A stretch of DNA of 64,000 nucleotides, from the NCBI RefSeq assembly GCF_004210375.1, contig NC_134834.1, positions 15,981,857 through 16,045,856 of the forward strand. Reading direction: 5' to 3'. Every line of letters starts with the position of its first letter. The first letter of the stretch is position 1. The translations under genes were made by a program, and so were the position numbers. Below, piece by piece: positions 13,227-25,300 of this stretch. The notes under the pieces were generated by a model. It did not search any database, had not been told where the DNA came from, and saw only the letters and a list, made by a program, of their open reading frames with translations. The DNA is from Tachypleus tridentatus. Taxonomy: Eukaryota; Arthropoda; Merostomata; Xiphosura; Limulidae.

Positions 13227-13303
13227 AAAATGCGAAAGGTTCTGTGACATTAGCCCCCTCTGTATTAGCCTCTTCTGTTATATTTATCTTTCAAAAATAA
13301 AGG

Positions 13304-13512
13304 GACTTGGCATGGCCAGATGAATAAGGCACTCGACTCGTAATCCGAGGGTCGCGGGTTCGAATCCCCATTACACCAAACATGATCGTTCTTTCAGCCG
13401 TGGGGGCGTTATAATGTGACTAGCTGCCTTCCCTTTAGTCTTACATTGATAAATTAAGGACGACTAGTGTAGATAGCCCTCGTGTAGCTTTGCGCGAATT
13501 TCCAAACAAACC
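13304..13512 (+). mobile_element. Type A SINE with a clean internal deletion
   Basis: The head is well kept (actcgtaatccgagggtcgc, ggttcgaatcc). In the body, ttataatgtgac joins directly to tagctgcc, skipping about 70 bases present in other copies. The join falls on the shared bases tgac, as expected for a deletion between short direct repeats. Confidence 0.93.
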
Positions 13513-13805
13513 AAAATCAAAAATAAAAATTTGAATCTTAGACCATTTATCGAAATCACGTTATAGGCTTGGAAAATTAGTGTTATGGTTAATGATTAAC
13601 GAATTTATTATAGCACGAAGTGAACAAACGTAGTCAACTGTAACTTTAAGCAAACTGAGCTCTCTTAAACTGGTAATTTCTTCGTTTGTGTATCACTTTC
13701 TTTTCAGATACGTCTTTCGAATCATTGCACACTCAAAAATTACTAATGGCTAATAAATAATTAATTATCAAACTGATAATAACCATTTTCACGAGATATT
13801 CCCCC

Positions 13806-13925
13806 CTTCCCTCTGTGACGCGGCTGTGACCTACAGACTTACAACGCTAGAAACCGGGTTATATACACTTGTTGAGGTAGAGTGCAGATAGTCCATTGTG
13901 TAACTCTGTGCTTGAGTTCAATTGT
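13806..13925 (+). mobile_element. Type B SINE, divergent
   Basis: acttacaacgctagaaaccg and gcagatagtccattgtgtaa mark the head and tail. It lies immediately left of a minus-strand type A copy, so the two tails face each other. Confidence 0.8.
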
Positions 13926-13930
13926 TTGTC

Positions 13931-14204
13931 TCTTTGTTTTTGGAATTTCGCACAAAGCTACTGGAGGGCTATCTGCGCTAGCCGTCCCTAATTTAGCAGT
14001 GTAAGACTAGAGGAAAGGCAGCTAGTCATCACCACCCACCGCCAACTCTTGGGCTACTCTTTTACTAACGAATAGTGGGATTGACCGTAACATTATAACG
14101 CCCCCACGGCTGAAAGGGCGAGCATGTTTGGCGCGACAGGGATGCAAACCCGCGACCCTCAGATTACGAGCCGCACGCCTTAACACGCTTGGCCATGCCG
14201 GGCC
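13931..14204 (-). mobile_element. Type A SINE, full length, second head subfamily
   Basis: It is complete from the T-rich (reverse A-rich) tail to gccatgccgggcc. The head belongs to the subfamily whose plus sense reads ccaagcgtgttaaggcgtgc with TTCGCATCC instead of TTCGAATCC in the B-box; two other such copies lie at 40476 and 49541. Confidence 0.95.
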
Positions 14205-15564
14205 ACTTCAGTTCAAACAAAACCAATTCACAAGATGCCTGAAAGTTCATTTTTGAACCGAATGTAGACTAAAATGATTTTAAAATACCCGTGTTTCAAC
14301 ATTTTACGTGTAGCCACAAATACTCTAAGACAAATTGTAACCACTGCTCTCGTAAGTAACCTGAGAGGTAAGTGATAAAGTCGGGTTTGATCTAGTGGAT
14401 AGTATGTCATGCCGGGCTGTGTGTAGGAAGGTACAAAACTCTAGCTGTGTTATACTACTGTAAATGTTTGCGCTTTAAGCCCTGGAAGAGCTTTGACTGT
14501 GATAATGTATTCACTCAAAAGTAAGCGTGTAGGCGGTAGGTGCTAGTAGGTGGTTGCCTTTATTTTAATTGGCTGTTCTAAATTAGAGACGCTATGTCTG
14601 AATATTATAGGGTTCTCTGGCCCAAGTCTATATAAAGCATACGGTTTCTTCAAAGTTGAAATTACCAATACCAAAATAACGTATCTTTGACGACGCACAG
14701 ACCCATATGACGTGAACGTATTCTCGTGCACGTGAGTATTCGAACGAAAACGATACACTGAACAGCTCTTTCTATATTTTATGTACCAAAGAAACGAAAA
14801 ACGGCAGCGCCGTCTAGAGGTCTTTAAGTTACCTTGTCTTCTTTTAACTCCGTTTTATAACTGTTTTCCTTACTGTTTTCAGTATTCAATCTAAAATAAT
14901 CAATAATTAGATAGTTATTCTAAAACATAAATAATTTGTTTATCTAATTTTTCTCTGTTTGTTGTTGTTTGCAAAAATTATAAAGTAATTTTCTTGGTTT
15001 TTTCAGACTCTCCGTAACAGAACTTTTCGATGTTCTAATCAAGTACGATGTTCGAAAAACCACCACAAATCCAGATGTTGCTTCTCTTTGTTGTTCTTGA
15101 CTGCTTATACAAAGGCTACACAGTATTTCTATGATCGTGACAGTTTTACACAGAATTGGCAATGGCTGTAAGGTGTTTCTAATGTTTTTATAACTGTATA
15201 ATGATTTCTCAACGTCTACAAAGTGCTTCGAACGTCCGTCACTTGTTTCTGCGGTTCTTTGGATTTTAAAGTTGATTCGCATCTCCGAAAACTGTTTCTA
15301 TGATACTAATAATTTTATTGGAGTTTAACAACGTCTGCAACTTGTTTTTACAGCTATGAGAACTGAACGGAAGACTGAAACGTCTACAAAGTCTAATAAT
15401 CTTTGCAGAGGTTCGACGACATTCAACAATTACGTTTTCAGACGTAATGTCTTCGGTGTATCACCACGGTCTATAGAGCGTTCAACGTTCCAACACTGAC
15501 AGCTGAAAACTTTGTCTCACTTCTAGGTAGGGTGTAGAACGGTGTTAAGTGTGGTAAATGTAAA
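14205..15564. other. Non-repetitive flank upstream of the 15643 gene
   Basis: This stretch is mostly unique. 14395-14570 resembles a very old type C SINE. Around 14990-15420 the phrase aacgtctacaaagt and variants recur several times at irregular spacing, which suggests a degenerate repeat. Minus-strand open frames here (14543-14758, 14944-15282) have no recognisable protein features. Confidence 0.35.
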
Positions 15565-15572
15565 TATATAAA
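15565..15572 (+). promoter_or_regulatory. Candidate TATA box of the 15643 gene
   Basis: TATATAAA lies 71 bases before the candidate start codon, so initiation would fall near 15600 and leave a 5' UTR of about 45 bases. In AT-rich DNA such strings are common, so this is suggestive only. Confidence 0.3.
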
Positions 15573-15642
15573 ATCTATCTATCTAAAAACCGTTACTGAT
15601 ACGTAATCGCATTTTAAATAAATCAGTGGAGCGTTCTGGAAA

Positions 15643-16467
15643 ATGACGAATTACACGACAATTCTGCCTTCGCTGCTTAGTGGAAAATCAACGAATAGTT
15701 CGATGCCTGAGATATGGAGATCGAGATATCCGACATATCGGCGCGGTCATCTTTCTAAGACCTACTATTTATCTCCAGAGTACAAGGCTAGAAAAGCTGA
15801 GGAGTTCTACCAATCGTACGACGTAATGACGGGTGTGCGGATAGCAGCGACATTAGGAGGGTTAATTACGCTGTTCACGTTGTTTCTGTTCTATAAGAGT
15901 AAATTTAAGGTGGACCACAGTGACCAGCAGAATACTAACCAGATGTCGGTGTGTGGTGACGGTGCTGGAGTGATAAAAGAAGGCCACTCCACGCAGAACA
16001 ACAGTGGCGACACCACCTCTGATAGTGGAAGCATTTCTTTATACATTGCAGAACCGCCCTCCACGTGCCCAGAACAAACAGATATCCCCCTAACGGTATA
16101 CGTTGAAAGCACGTCGTCCCTCCGCTTACCATCAGAAGTATATAATGAAAAGAAGATTCCAATAACAAGTGACTGTCAGGTAACCGAAACTGGTGAGGAC
16201 GTGTGGGAAACCTTCGAGCACCAACTCACCACCAGTTTACTACAAGATTTAAAGCCTTCTGCAGGTGGAGGTTCCATAAAATTAGCAACACCTTTGCCCG
16301 CACAGGCTTGCAGCGAGTATCCCACGTCTTCAGATGTAAGGAAAATGATGCTTTCTCTGCCACATCCGTATTCTATACGACCTTATGAAGATGCAACGGA
16401 GGACATTGACCTCACAGAGCATTTTCCAAGAAGAGCTTCCATTCAAACAAATGCAGAAATTCTCTAA
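15643..16467 (+). CDS. Probable single-pass membrane protein of unknown family, 274 aa
   Basis: This is the longest non-repetitive open frame in the window. The first 63 residues are polar and hold N-glycosylation sequons at Asn3 (NYT) and Asn18 (NSS). A hydrophobic segment at about residues 64-84 (GVRIAATLGG then LITLFTLFLFY) is followed by KSKFK. There is no cleavable signal peptide. The positive charges after the helix suggest N-out/C-in topology, with a long Ser/Thr/Pro-rich, acidic cytoplasmic tail of about 190 residues. The segment YDVMTGVRIAAT looks like a conserved juxtamembrane block, but I cannot name the family. TATATAAA lies about 70 bp before the ATG and AATAAA lies 338 bp after the stop, which fits a compact single-exon gene. 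Alternatively it is a last exon, since an acceptor-like ttctag ends at 15526. Confidence 0.65.
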   Translation: MTNYTTILPSLLSGKSTNSSMPEIWRSRYPTYRRGHLSKTYYLSPEYKARKAEEFYQSYDVMTGVRIAATLGGLITLFTLFLFYKSKFKVDHSDQQNTNQMSVCGDGAGVIKEGHSTQNNSGDTTSDSGSISLYIAEPPSTCPEQTDIPLTVYVESTSSLRLPSEVYNEKKIPITSDCQVTETGEDVWETFEHQLTTSLLQDLKPSAGGGSIKLATPLPAQACSEYPTSSDVRKMMLSLPHPYSIRPYEDATEDIDLTEHFPRRASIQTNAEIL

Positions 16468-16804
16468 CAAGAGTTTGAACTTCAAAGAAAAAAAGCCAGG
16501 TGTATATCTAGAAGCTCGTGATGAATATATCCAATATTTTTGTAGCTACAGCCACGTGGAAACCTCATGTTACGCCCACAAAAAATCAATGAACAATATA
16601 TTGTTACGTTAGGAAATCGCAAACAGCAACTCCAGTTCTCTGTTTCAAACCAGTCTATGAAGCTTATTGTACAATTTTGTTTGCTATTTTTCGCGTCTCC
16701 GTTATTTCGTCATCAAAGTTAAGTAATACGTTTTATTATGCATTATATCTACTGAAACGTATCTATATAAATGTATAAAACATTGTAAAACGGAAACACT
16801 TTAC

Positions 16805-16810
16805 AATAAA
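16805..16810 (+). terminator. Candidate polyadenylation signal of the 15643 gene
   Basis: AATAAA lies in an AT-rich 3' flank 338 bases after the stop codon of the membrane-protein frame. A second one (acAATAAAtt) follows about 45 bases later. Confidence 0.4.
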
Positions 16811-17740
16811 TATTTTATATTAAACTAAAAACTCGCTTCCAAAATACGACAATAAATTATATTTATTTAATAAGAGCTGATGTTTCGAGAAAGAAATATC
16901 AGAATTTTTGTTTCACCTGTGTTTTGGTTATGTTTCACGTGCGTGGCTGTGTACGTGTGTAGTGTGTGTGTTTTTTTTTTTGCGTTCGAGAAACGCATCG
17001 AGTTTGGCTTAAAAATATATACATTCGTTTTGTGTCAATCTTTTGCCAAATGAAATTCGAGAAGAATACACTTATTTCACAACTGTATCATTTCCTTTCT
17101 GTTCTTTGTTCATGCTTTTCCAACGGCGTCATCTGGAGGAATGTTTCAAAACAGTTTTATGACATCAGAAGCGTTGTAAAGTGCCCCCACAAATGGGCCC
17201 TAAAACTGGCGAACGGGATAGACTAAAAGCAGTGTTAAAATAGAAACTGAAACCCTATGATGCTACGGAACTGGTGAAAAGAAAACGCCATGAGCAGAAG
17301 AGGGCTTTAACTTTATTAGAAAATGAAATTGTATACTTAGTTTTACACAATATCGTAGCTTTCTTCATAAAATATGTTACTTGAGTTTCAGCAGAATGAC
17401 CCAGTGGAGTTGTACTTAAGAATAAATTACTGATGTATTTCTTTTTACACCACAACTCAGTGTATTGCTACTCAGCTCAAAACTCAGGCGTATACAAAAT
17501 AGTTAATTGGTGAAACTTTAGGGAAAGCCCACTTTAATGATGACGTATTAGGGATAGCCCACTTTAATAACGACGTATTAGTGTGCCGCTAATTTGCTCA
17601 ATTTACCAAACAAATCTACTCGAGAGTTTAATACAAGCCTGACGACTCATCTCCAATAATTTCACTTTTTAACAAGCCATTCAAATCAATCATTTTCATC
17701 GAGAAAAAATAAATATTTTAAAGTACTACGCTAGACGATT
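16811..17740. other. AT-rich DNA with one 30-bp tandem duplication
   Basis: It is unique apart from a two-copy direct repeat at about 17519-17582 (units share agcccactttaat and gacgtattag). No credible gene is seen. Confidence 0.45.
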
Positions 17741-18018
17741 GGTTTATTTTGTTTTGAATTTCGTGCAAAGCTACTCGAGGGCTATCTGCACTAGCCGTTC
17801 CTAATTTAGCAGTGTAAGACTAGAGGGAAGGCAGCTAGTCATCACCACCCACCGCCAACTCTTGAGCTACTCTTTTTACCAACGAATAGTGGAATTCACC
17901 AATACATTTTAACACCCCCACGGCTGAAAGGGCGAACATGTTTGGTGCGACGGGTATTCGAACCCGCGATCCTCGGATTACGATTCGAACGCCTTAACCC
18001 ACCTGGCCATGCCGGGGC
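17741..18018 (-). mobile_element. Type A SINE, full length
   Basis: All body landmarks are present (gggctatctgcactagccg, gcagctagtcatcaccaccc, cccccacggctgaaaggg) and the head ends at gccatgccggggc. It belongs to the first head subfamily. Confidence 0.95.
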
Positions 18019-18685
18019 TTTACACTAGAGGAACGATCCTTGTAAAATATTGTAAATTAGGTTTAATTTGGAAGGGAAGAAAACCTGTTAAATTTTTCTG
18101 TTCTGTCGCTCAAGAGTTGGCGGGTGATCGCTGCTCACTAATTGCGCTCCCTGCAGCTTCTAATTTAAAGACTGGGTGCATCTATGCGCAAACGTCTTTT
18201 ATGTAGTTTTGCGCAAAAATTAAAACACCGTTTATCTCGCGCACGTGACAAAAAATGACGAGCAGAAAGAAGCAAAATCCAGTCAATGTTTTCCTCAGAA
18301 AATGTTTCTTTTTTTCATATGGTCTTTTAATATGTCGATGGTGCTAAACCTAAAACCTTTTCATTGAAATTTAGAAGAAATCGCATATATTTTAAATAAA
18401 TACACGAACAACTTACAACCGAAAAACTAGAAAATTAGTTGTCCAGAAAAATACAAGTTAAAGATAGTTGTTTCCGTTTTACAATGAATGACCGAGAAGA
18501 ATTGCATTGTTGTGATACTGTAGCAACTAGTGTAACAATTATTAATAGTTGTATACGGTTGGTTTAAAAAAAAAACTGTTTGTACTTGTATATTTTACGA
18601 ACTATTAAAAGTATCGTATGTAATACAGTGGAAAAGATAATAATAAATATACTGGTGTCTTAGTATCGTTGGTGGAACGTATTCT
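18019..18685. other. AT-rich DNA, no supported feature
   Basis: No SINE body, array or credible frame is seen. Confidence 0.4.
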
Positions 18686-18920
18686 GTTTGTCCTTCAGGA
18701 TGGAGAAAGGTTCGAGGGTTAATCTGTCGGTCTCCGCACTTTGGGACCGTGGGTGCCTTATAAGGATAACGATCCGTTTTCACTATTCGGTGAAACAGGA
18801 GTTGACGGAATGTTGTGTTATTTGGACTAACTGTCTTCTCTCATGTTTCTTATTAACTATGACTCGTACCAAACATCTCGGGCAACTTTGCACGAATATG
18901 AGAAACAGACAAACGAAATA
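18686..18920 (+). mobile_element. Degenerate type C SINE
   Basis: An old copy is recognisable from gtgccttataaggataacg, cactattcggtgaaacagg, gactaactgtcttctctc and a tail gggcaactttgcacgaatat ending in acagacaaac. The head is not tRNA-like enough to classify. A 77-codon frame across it is incidental. Confidence 0.55.
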
Positions 18921-19335
18921 AGAGACACATGAAAACGGTTATTTATGATGGGATTCTGTTTTCCATATTTCTACAGTTTAACAGAAAATTTATGTTTAAA
19001 TATTATGAAAACCTAATGTCTAACAACATGTATTACATATATGTATAGAATATTATTCAAGGTGGTTCATTCCAACATCAATTTGCCCATCAAAACTCAA
19101 GTTCATTATTTTAACAAACTGTCTTTTATTTGAAGTAATGTATATATATATATACGTATATATACATAGGTAGGTAGAATGGAATTATATAGAAAAAATA
19201 TTATTCTTGAAAATTTTCATATAGTGACCTATTTCTGCCTGAACTCGGTGACACCTTATAACTCACTGTTTCTTGAAAAAACAATATTACTTGATCACAA
19301 AAACCAAAAACAAATCTGTCGTTACTACAACAGCG
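18921..19335. other. AT-rich DNA with a TA microsatellite
   Basis: An alternating TA tract with one interruption lies at about 19139-19167. Otherwise the DNA is unremarkable up to the large array. Confidence 0.5.
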
Positions 19336-22300
19336 GTAGATCAACTTAATATAGTATAACACAAGGTATAGATCAACTTAATATAGTATAATACAAAGTG
19401 TAGATCAACTTAATATAGTATAATACAAAGCGTAGTTCAACTTAATATAGTATAACACAAGGTATAGATCAACTTAATATAGTATAATACAAAGTGTAGA
19501 TCAACTTAATATAACACAAAGTGTAGATGAACTTAATATAACAATATAAACTGTAGATCAACTTAATATAGTATAATACAAAGTGTAGATCAACTTAATA
19601 TAATACAGAGTGTAGATGAACTTAATATAACAATATAAACTGTAGATCAACTTAATATAGTATAATACAAAGTGTAGATCAACTTAATATAACACAGAGT
19701 GTAGATGAACTTAATATAACAATATAAACTGTAGATCAACTTAATATAGTACAATACAAAGCGTAGTTCAACTTAATATAGTATAATACAAAGTGTAGTT
19801 CAACTTAATATAGTATAACACAAGGTATAGATCAACTTAATATAGTATAACACAAGGTATAGATCAACTTAATATAGTATGACAAAAGTTATAGATCAAC
19901 TTAATATAGTATAATACAAAGTATAGATCAACTTAATATAACACAGAGTGTAGATGAACTTAATATAACAATATAAACTGTAGATCAACTTAATATAGTA
20001 TAATACAAAGTGTAGATCAACTTAATATAGTATAATACAAAGCGTAGTTCAACTTAATATAGTATAATACAAAGCGTAGTTCAACTTAATATAGTATAAC
20101 ACAAGGTATAGATCAACTTAATATAGTATAATACAAAGTGTAGATCAACTTAATATAGTATAATACAAAGTGTAGATCAACTTAATATAGTATAACACAA
20201 AGTGTACATCAACTTAATATAGTATAATACAAAGTGTAGATAAACTTAATATAACACAAAGTGTAGATGAACTTAATATAACAATATAAACTGTAGATCA
20301 ACTTACTATAGTATAATACAAAGTGTAGATCAACTTAATAGAGTATAATACAAAGTGTAGATCAACTTAATGTAGTATAATACAAAGTGTAGATCAACAT
20401 AATGTAGTATAATACAAAGTATAGATCAACACAATGTAGTATAATACAAGTGTAGATCAACTTAAAGTAACAATATAAACTGTAGATCAAATTAATGTAG
20501 TATAATACAAAGTGTAGATCAACTTAATATAGTATAATACAAAGCGTAGTTCAACTTAATATAGTATAATACAAAGCGTAGTTCAACTTAATATAGTATA
20601 ACACAAGGTATAGATCAACTTAATATAGTATAATACAAAGTGTAGATCAACTTAATATAGTATAATACAAAGTGTAGATCAACTTAATATAGTATAACAC
20701 AAAGTGTACATCAACTTAATATAGTATAATACAAAGTGTAGATAAACTTAATATAACACAAAGTGTAGATGAACTTAATATAACAATATAAACTGTAGAT
20801 CAACTTACTATAGTATAATACAAAGTGTAGATCAACTTAATAGAGTATAATACAAAGTGTAGATCAACTTAATGTAGTATAATACAAAGTGTAGATCAAC
20901 ATAATGTAGTATAATACAAAGTATAGATCAACACAATGTAGTATAATACAAAGTGTAGATCAACTTAAAGTAACAATATAAACTGTAGATCAAATTAATG
21001 TAGTATAATACAAAGTGTAGATCAACTTAATATAGTATAATACAAAGTGTAGATCAACTTAATATAATACAATGTGTAGATGAACTTAATATAACAATAT
21101 AAACTGTAGATCAACTTAATATAGTATAATACCAAGTGTAGATCAACTTAGTATACCACAGAGTGTAGATGAACTTAATATAACAATATAAACTGTAGAT
21201 CAACTTAATATAGTATAATACAAAGTGTAGATCAACTTAATATAGTATAATACAAAGCGTAGTTCAACTTAATATAGTATAATACAAAGCGTAGTTCAAC
21301 TTAATATAGTACAACACATGGTATAGATCAACTTAATATAGTATAATACAAAGTGTAGATCAACTTAATATAGTATAATACAAAGCGTAGATCAACTTAA
21401 TATAGTATAACACAAAGTGTACATCAACTTAATATAGTATAATACAAAGTGTAGATCAACTTAATATAACACAAAGTGTAGATGAACTTAATATAACAAT
21501 ATAAACTGTAGATCAGCTTAATATAGTATAATACAAAGTGTAGATCAACTTAATATAACACAGAGTGTAGATGAACTTAATATAACAATATAAACTGTAG
21601 ATCAACTTAATATAGTACAATACAAAGTGTAGATCAACTTAATATAACACAAAGTGTAGATGAACTTAATATAACAATATAAACTGTAGATCAACTTAAT
21701 ATAGTATAATACAAAGCGTAGTTCAACTTAATATAGTATAATACAAAGTGTAGTTCAACTTAATATAGTATAACACAAGGTATAAATCAACTTAATATAG
21801 TATAACACAAGGTATAGATCAACTTAATATAGTATAACACAAGGTATAGATCAACTTAATATAGTATAATACAAAGTATAGATCAACTTAATATAACACA
21901 GAGTGTAGATGAACTTAATATAACATAGAGTGTAGATAAACTTAATATAACAATATAAACTGTAGATCAACTTAATATAGTACAATACAAAGTGTAGATC
22001 AACTTAATATAGTATAATACAAAATGTAGATCAACTTAATATAGTATAATACAAAGTGTAGATCAACTTAATATAACACAAAGTGTAGATGAACTTAATA
22101 TAGTATAATACAAAGTGTAGATCAACTTAATATAGTATAATACAAAGTGTAGATCAACTTAATGTAGTATAATACAAAGTGTAGATCAACATAATGTAGT
22201 ATAATACAAAGTGTAGATCAACATAATGTAGTATAATACAAAGTGTAGATCAACTTAATGTAGTATAATACAAACTGTAGATCAACTTAATATAGTATAA

Positions 22301-25300
22301 TACAAAGTGTAGATCAACTTAATATAACACAAAGTGTAGATGAACTTAATATAACAATATAAACTGTAGATCAACTTAATATAGTATAATACAAAGTGTA
22401 GATCAACTTAATGTAGTATAATACAAAGTGTAGATCAACATAATGTAGTATAATACAAAGTGTAGATCAACATAATGTAGTATAATACAAAGTGTAGATC
22501 AACATAATGTAGTATAATACAAAGTGTAGATCAACATAATATAGTATAATACAAAGTGTAGATCAACTTAAAGTAACAATATAAACTGTAGATCAAATTA
22601 ATGTAGTATAATACAAAGTGTAGATCAACTTAATATAGTATAATACAAAGCGTAGTTCAACTTAATATAGTATAATACAAAGCGTAGTTCAACTTAATAT
22701 AGTATAACACAAGGTATAGATCAACTTAATATAGTATAATACAAAGTGTAGATCAACTTAATATAGTATAATACAAAGTGTAGATCAACTTAATATAGTA
22801 TAACACAAAGTGTACATCAACTTAATATAGTATAATACAAAGTGTAGATAAACTTAATATAACACAAAGTGTAGATGAACTTAATATAACAATATAAACT
22901 GTAGATCAACTTACTATAGTATAATACAAAGTGTAGATCAACTTAATAGAGTATAATACAAAGTGTAGATCAACATAATGTAGTATAATACAAAGTATAG
23001 ATCAACACAATGTAGTATAATACAAAGTGTAGATCAACTTAAAGTAACAATATAAACTGTAGATCAAATTAATGTAGTATAATACAAAGTGTAGATCAAC
23101 TTAATATAGTATAATACAAAGTGTAGATCAACTTAATATAATACAATGTGTAGATGAACTTAATATAACAATATAAACTGTAGATCAACTTAATATAGTA
23201 TAATACCAAGTGTAGATCAACTTAGTATACCACAGAGTGTAGATGAACTTAATATAACAATATAAACTGTAGATCAACTTAATATAGTATAATACAAAGT
23301 GTAGATCAACTTAATATAGTATAATACAAAGCGTAGTTCAACTTAATATAGTATAATACAAAGCGTAGTTCAACTTAATATAGTACAACACATGGTATAG
23401 ATCAACTTAATATAGTATAATACAAAGTGTAGATCAACTTAATATAGTATAATACAAAGCGTAGATCAACTTAATATAGTATAACACAAAGTGTACATCA
23501 ACTTAATATAGTATAATACAAAGTGTAGATCAACTTAATATAACACAAAGTGTAGATGAACTTAATATAACAATATAAACTGTAGATCAGCTTAATATAG
23601 TATAATACAAAGTGTAGATCAACTTAATATAACACAGAGTGTAGATGAACTTAATATAACAATATAAACTGTAGATCAACTTAATATAGTACAATACAAA
23701 GTGTAGATCAACTTAATATAACACAAAGTGTAGATGAACTTAATATAACAATATAAACTGTAGATCAACTTAATATAGTATAATACAAAGTGTAGATCAA
23801 CTTAATATAACACAGAGTGTAGATGAACTTAATATAACAATATAAACTGTAGATCAACTTAATATAGTACAATACAAAGCGTAGTTCAACTTAATATAGT
23901 ATAATACAAAGTGTAGTTCAACTTAATATAGTATAACACAAGGTATAGATCAACTTAATATAGTATAACACAAGGTATAGATCAACTTAATATAGTATAA
24001 TACAAAGTATAGATCAACTTAATATAACACAGAGTGTAGATGAACTTAATATAACATAGAGTGTAGATAAACTTAATATAACAATATAAACTGTAGATCA
24101 ACTTAATATAGTACAATACAAAGTGTAGATCAACTTAATATAGTATAATACAAAATGTAGATCAACTTAATATAGTATAATACAAAGTGTAGATCAACAA
24201 TATAACACAAAGTGTAGATGAACTTAATATAGTATAATACAAAGTGTAGATCAACTTAATATAGTATAATACAAAGTGTAGATCAACTTAATGTAGTATA
24301 ATACAAAGTGTAGATCAACATAATGTAGTATAATACAAAGTGTAGATCAACATAATGTAGTATAATACAAAGTGTAGATCAACTTAATGTAGTATAATAC
24401 AAACTGTAGATCAACTTAATATAGTATAATACAAAGTGTAGATCAACTTAATATAACACAAAGTGTAGATGAACTTAATATAACAATATAAACTGTAGAT
24501 CAACTTAATATAGTATAATACAAAGTGTAGATCAACTTAATGTAGTATAATACAAAGTGTAGATCAACATAATGTAGTATAATACAAAGTGTAGATCAAC
24601 ATAATGTAGTATAATACAAAGTGTAGATCAAAATAATGTAGTATAATACAAAGTGTAGATCAACATAATATAGTATAATACAAAGTGTAGATCAACTTAA
24701 AGTAACAATATAAACTGTAGATCAACTTAATATAGTATAATACAAAGTGTAGTTCTTCTTAGTATAGTATAATACAAAGTGTAGATCAACTTAATATAAC
24801 ACAAAGTGTAGATGAACTTAATATAACAATATAAACTGTAGATCAACTTACTATAGTATAATACAAAGTGTAGATCAACTTAATAGAGTATAATACAAAG
24901 TGTAGATCAACTTAATGTAGTATAATACAAAGTGTAGATCAACATAATGTAGTATAATACAAAGTATAGATCAACACAATGTAGTATAATACAAAGTGTA
25001 GATCAACTTAAAGTAACAATATAAACTGTAGATCAAATTAATGTAGTATAATACAAAGTGTAGATCAACTTAATATAGTATAATACAAAGTGTAGATCAA
25101 CTTAATATAATACAATGTGTAGATGAACTTAATATAACAATATAAACTGTAGATCAACTTAATATAGTATAATACCAAGTGTAGATCAACTTAGTATACC
25201 ACAGAGTGTAGATGAACTTAATATAACAATATAAACTGTAGATCAACTTAATATAGTATAATACAAAGTGTAGATCAACTTAATATAGTATAATACAAAG

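Noticed and set aside
14944..15282. 112-codon minus frame upstream of the membrane-protein gene
   Set aside because: No recognisable motif. It overlaps a degenerate repeated phrase (aacgtctacaaagt), and its composition is not protein-like.
19139..19167. TA tract as an origin or regulatory element
   Set aside because: A simple dinucleotide microsatellite in AT-rich DNA with no accompanying signals.
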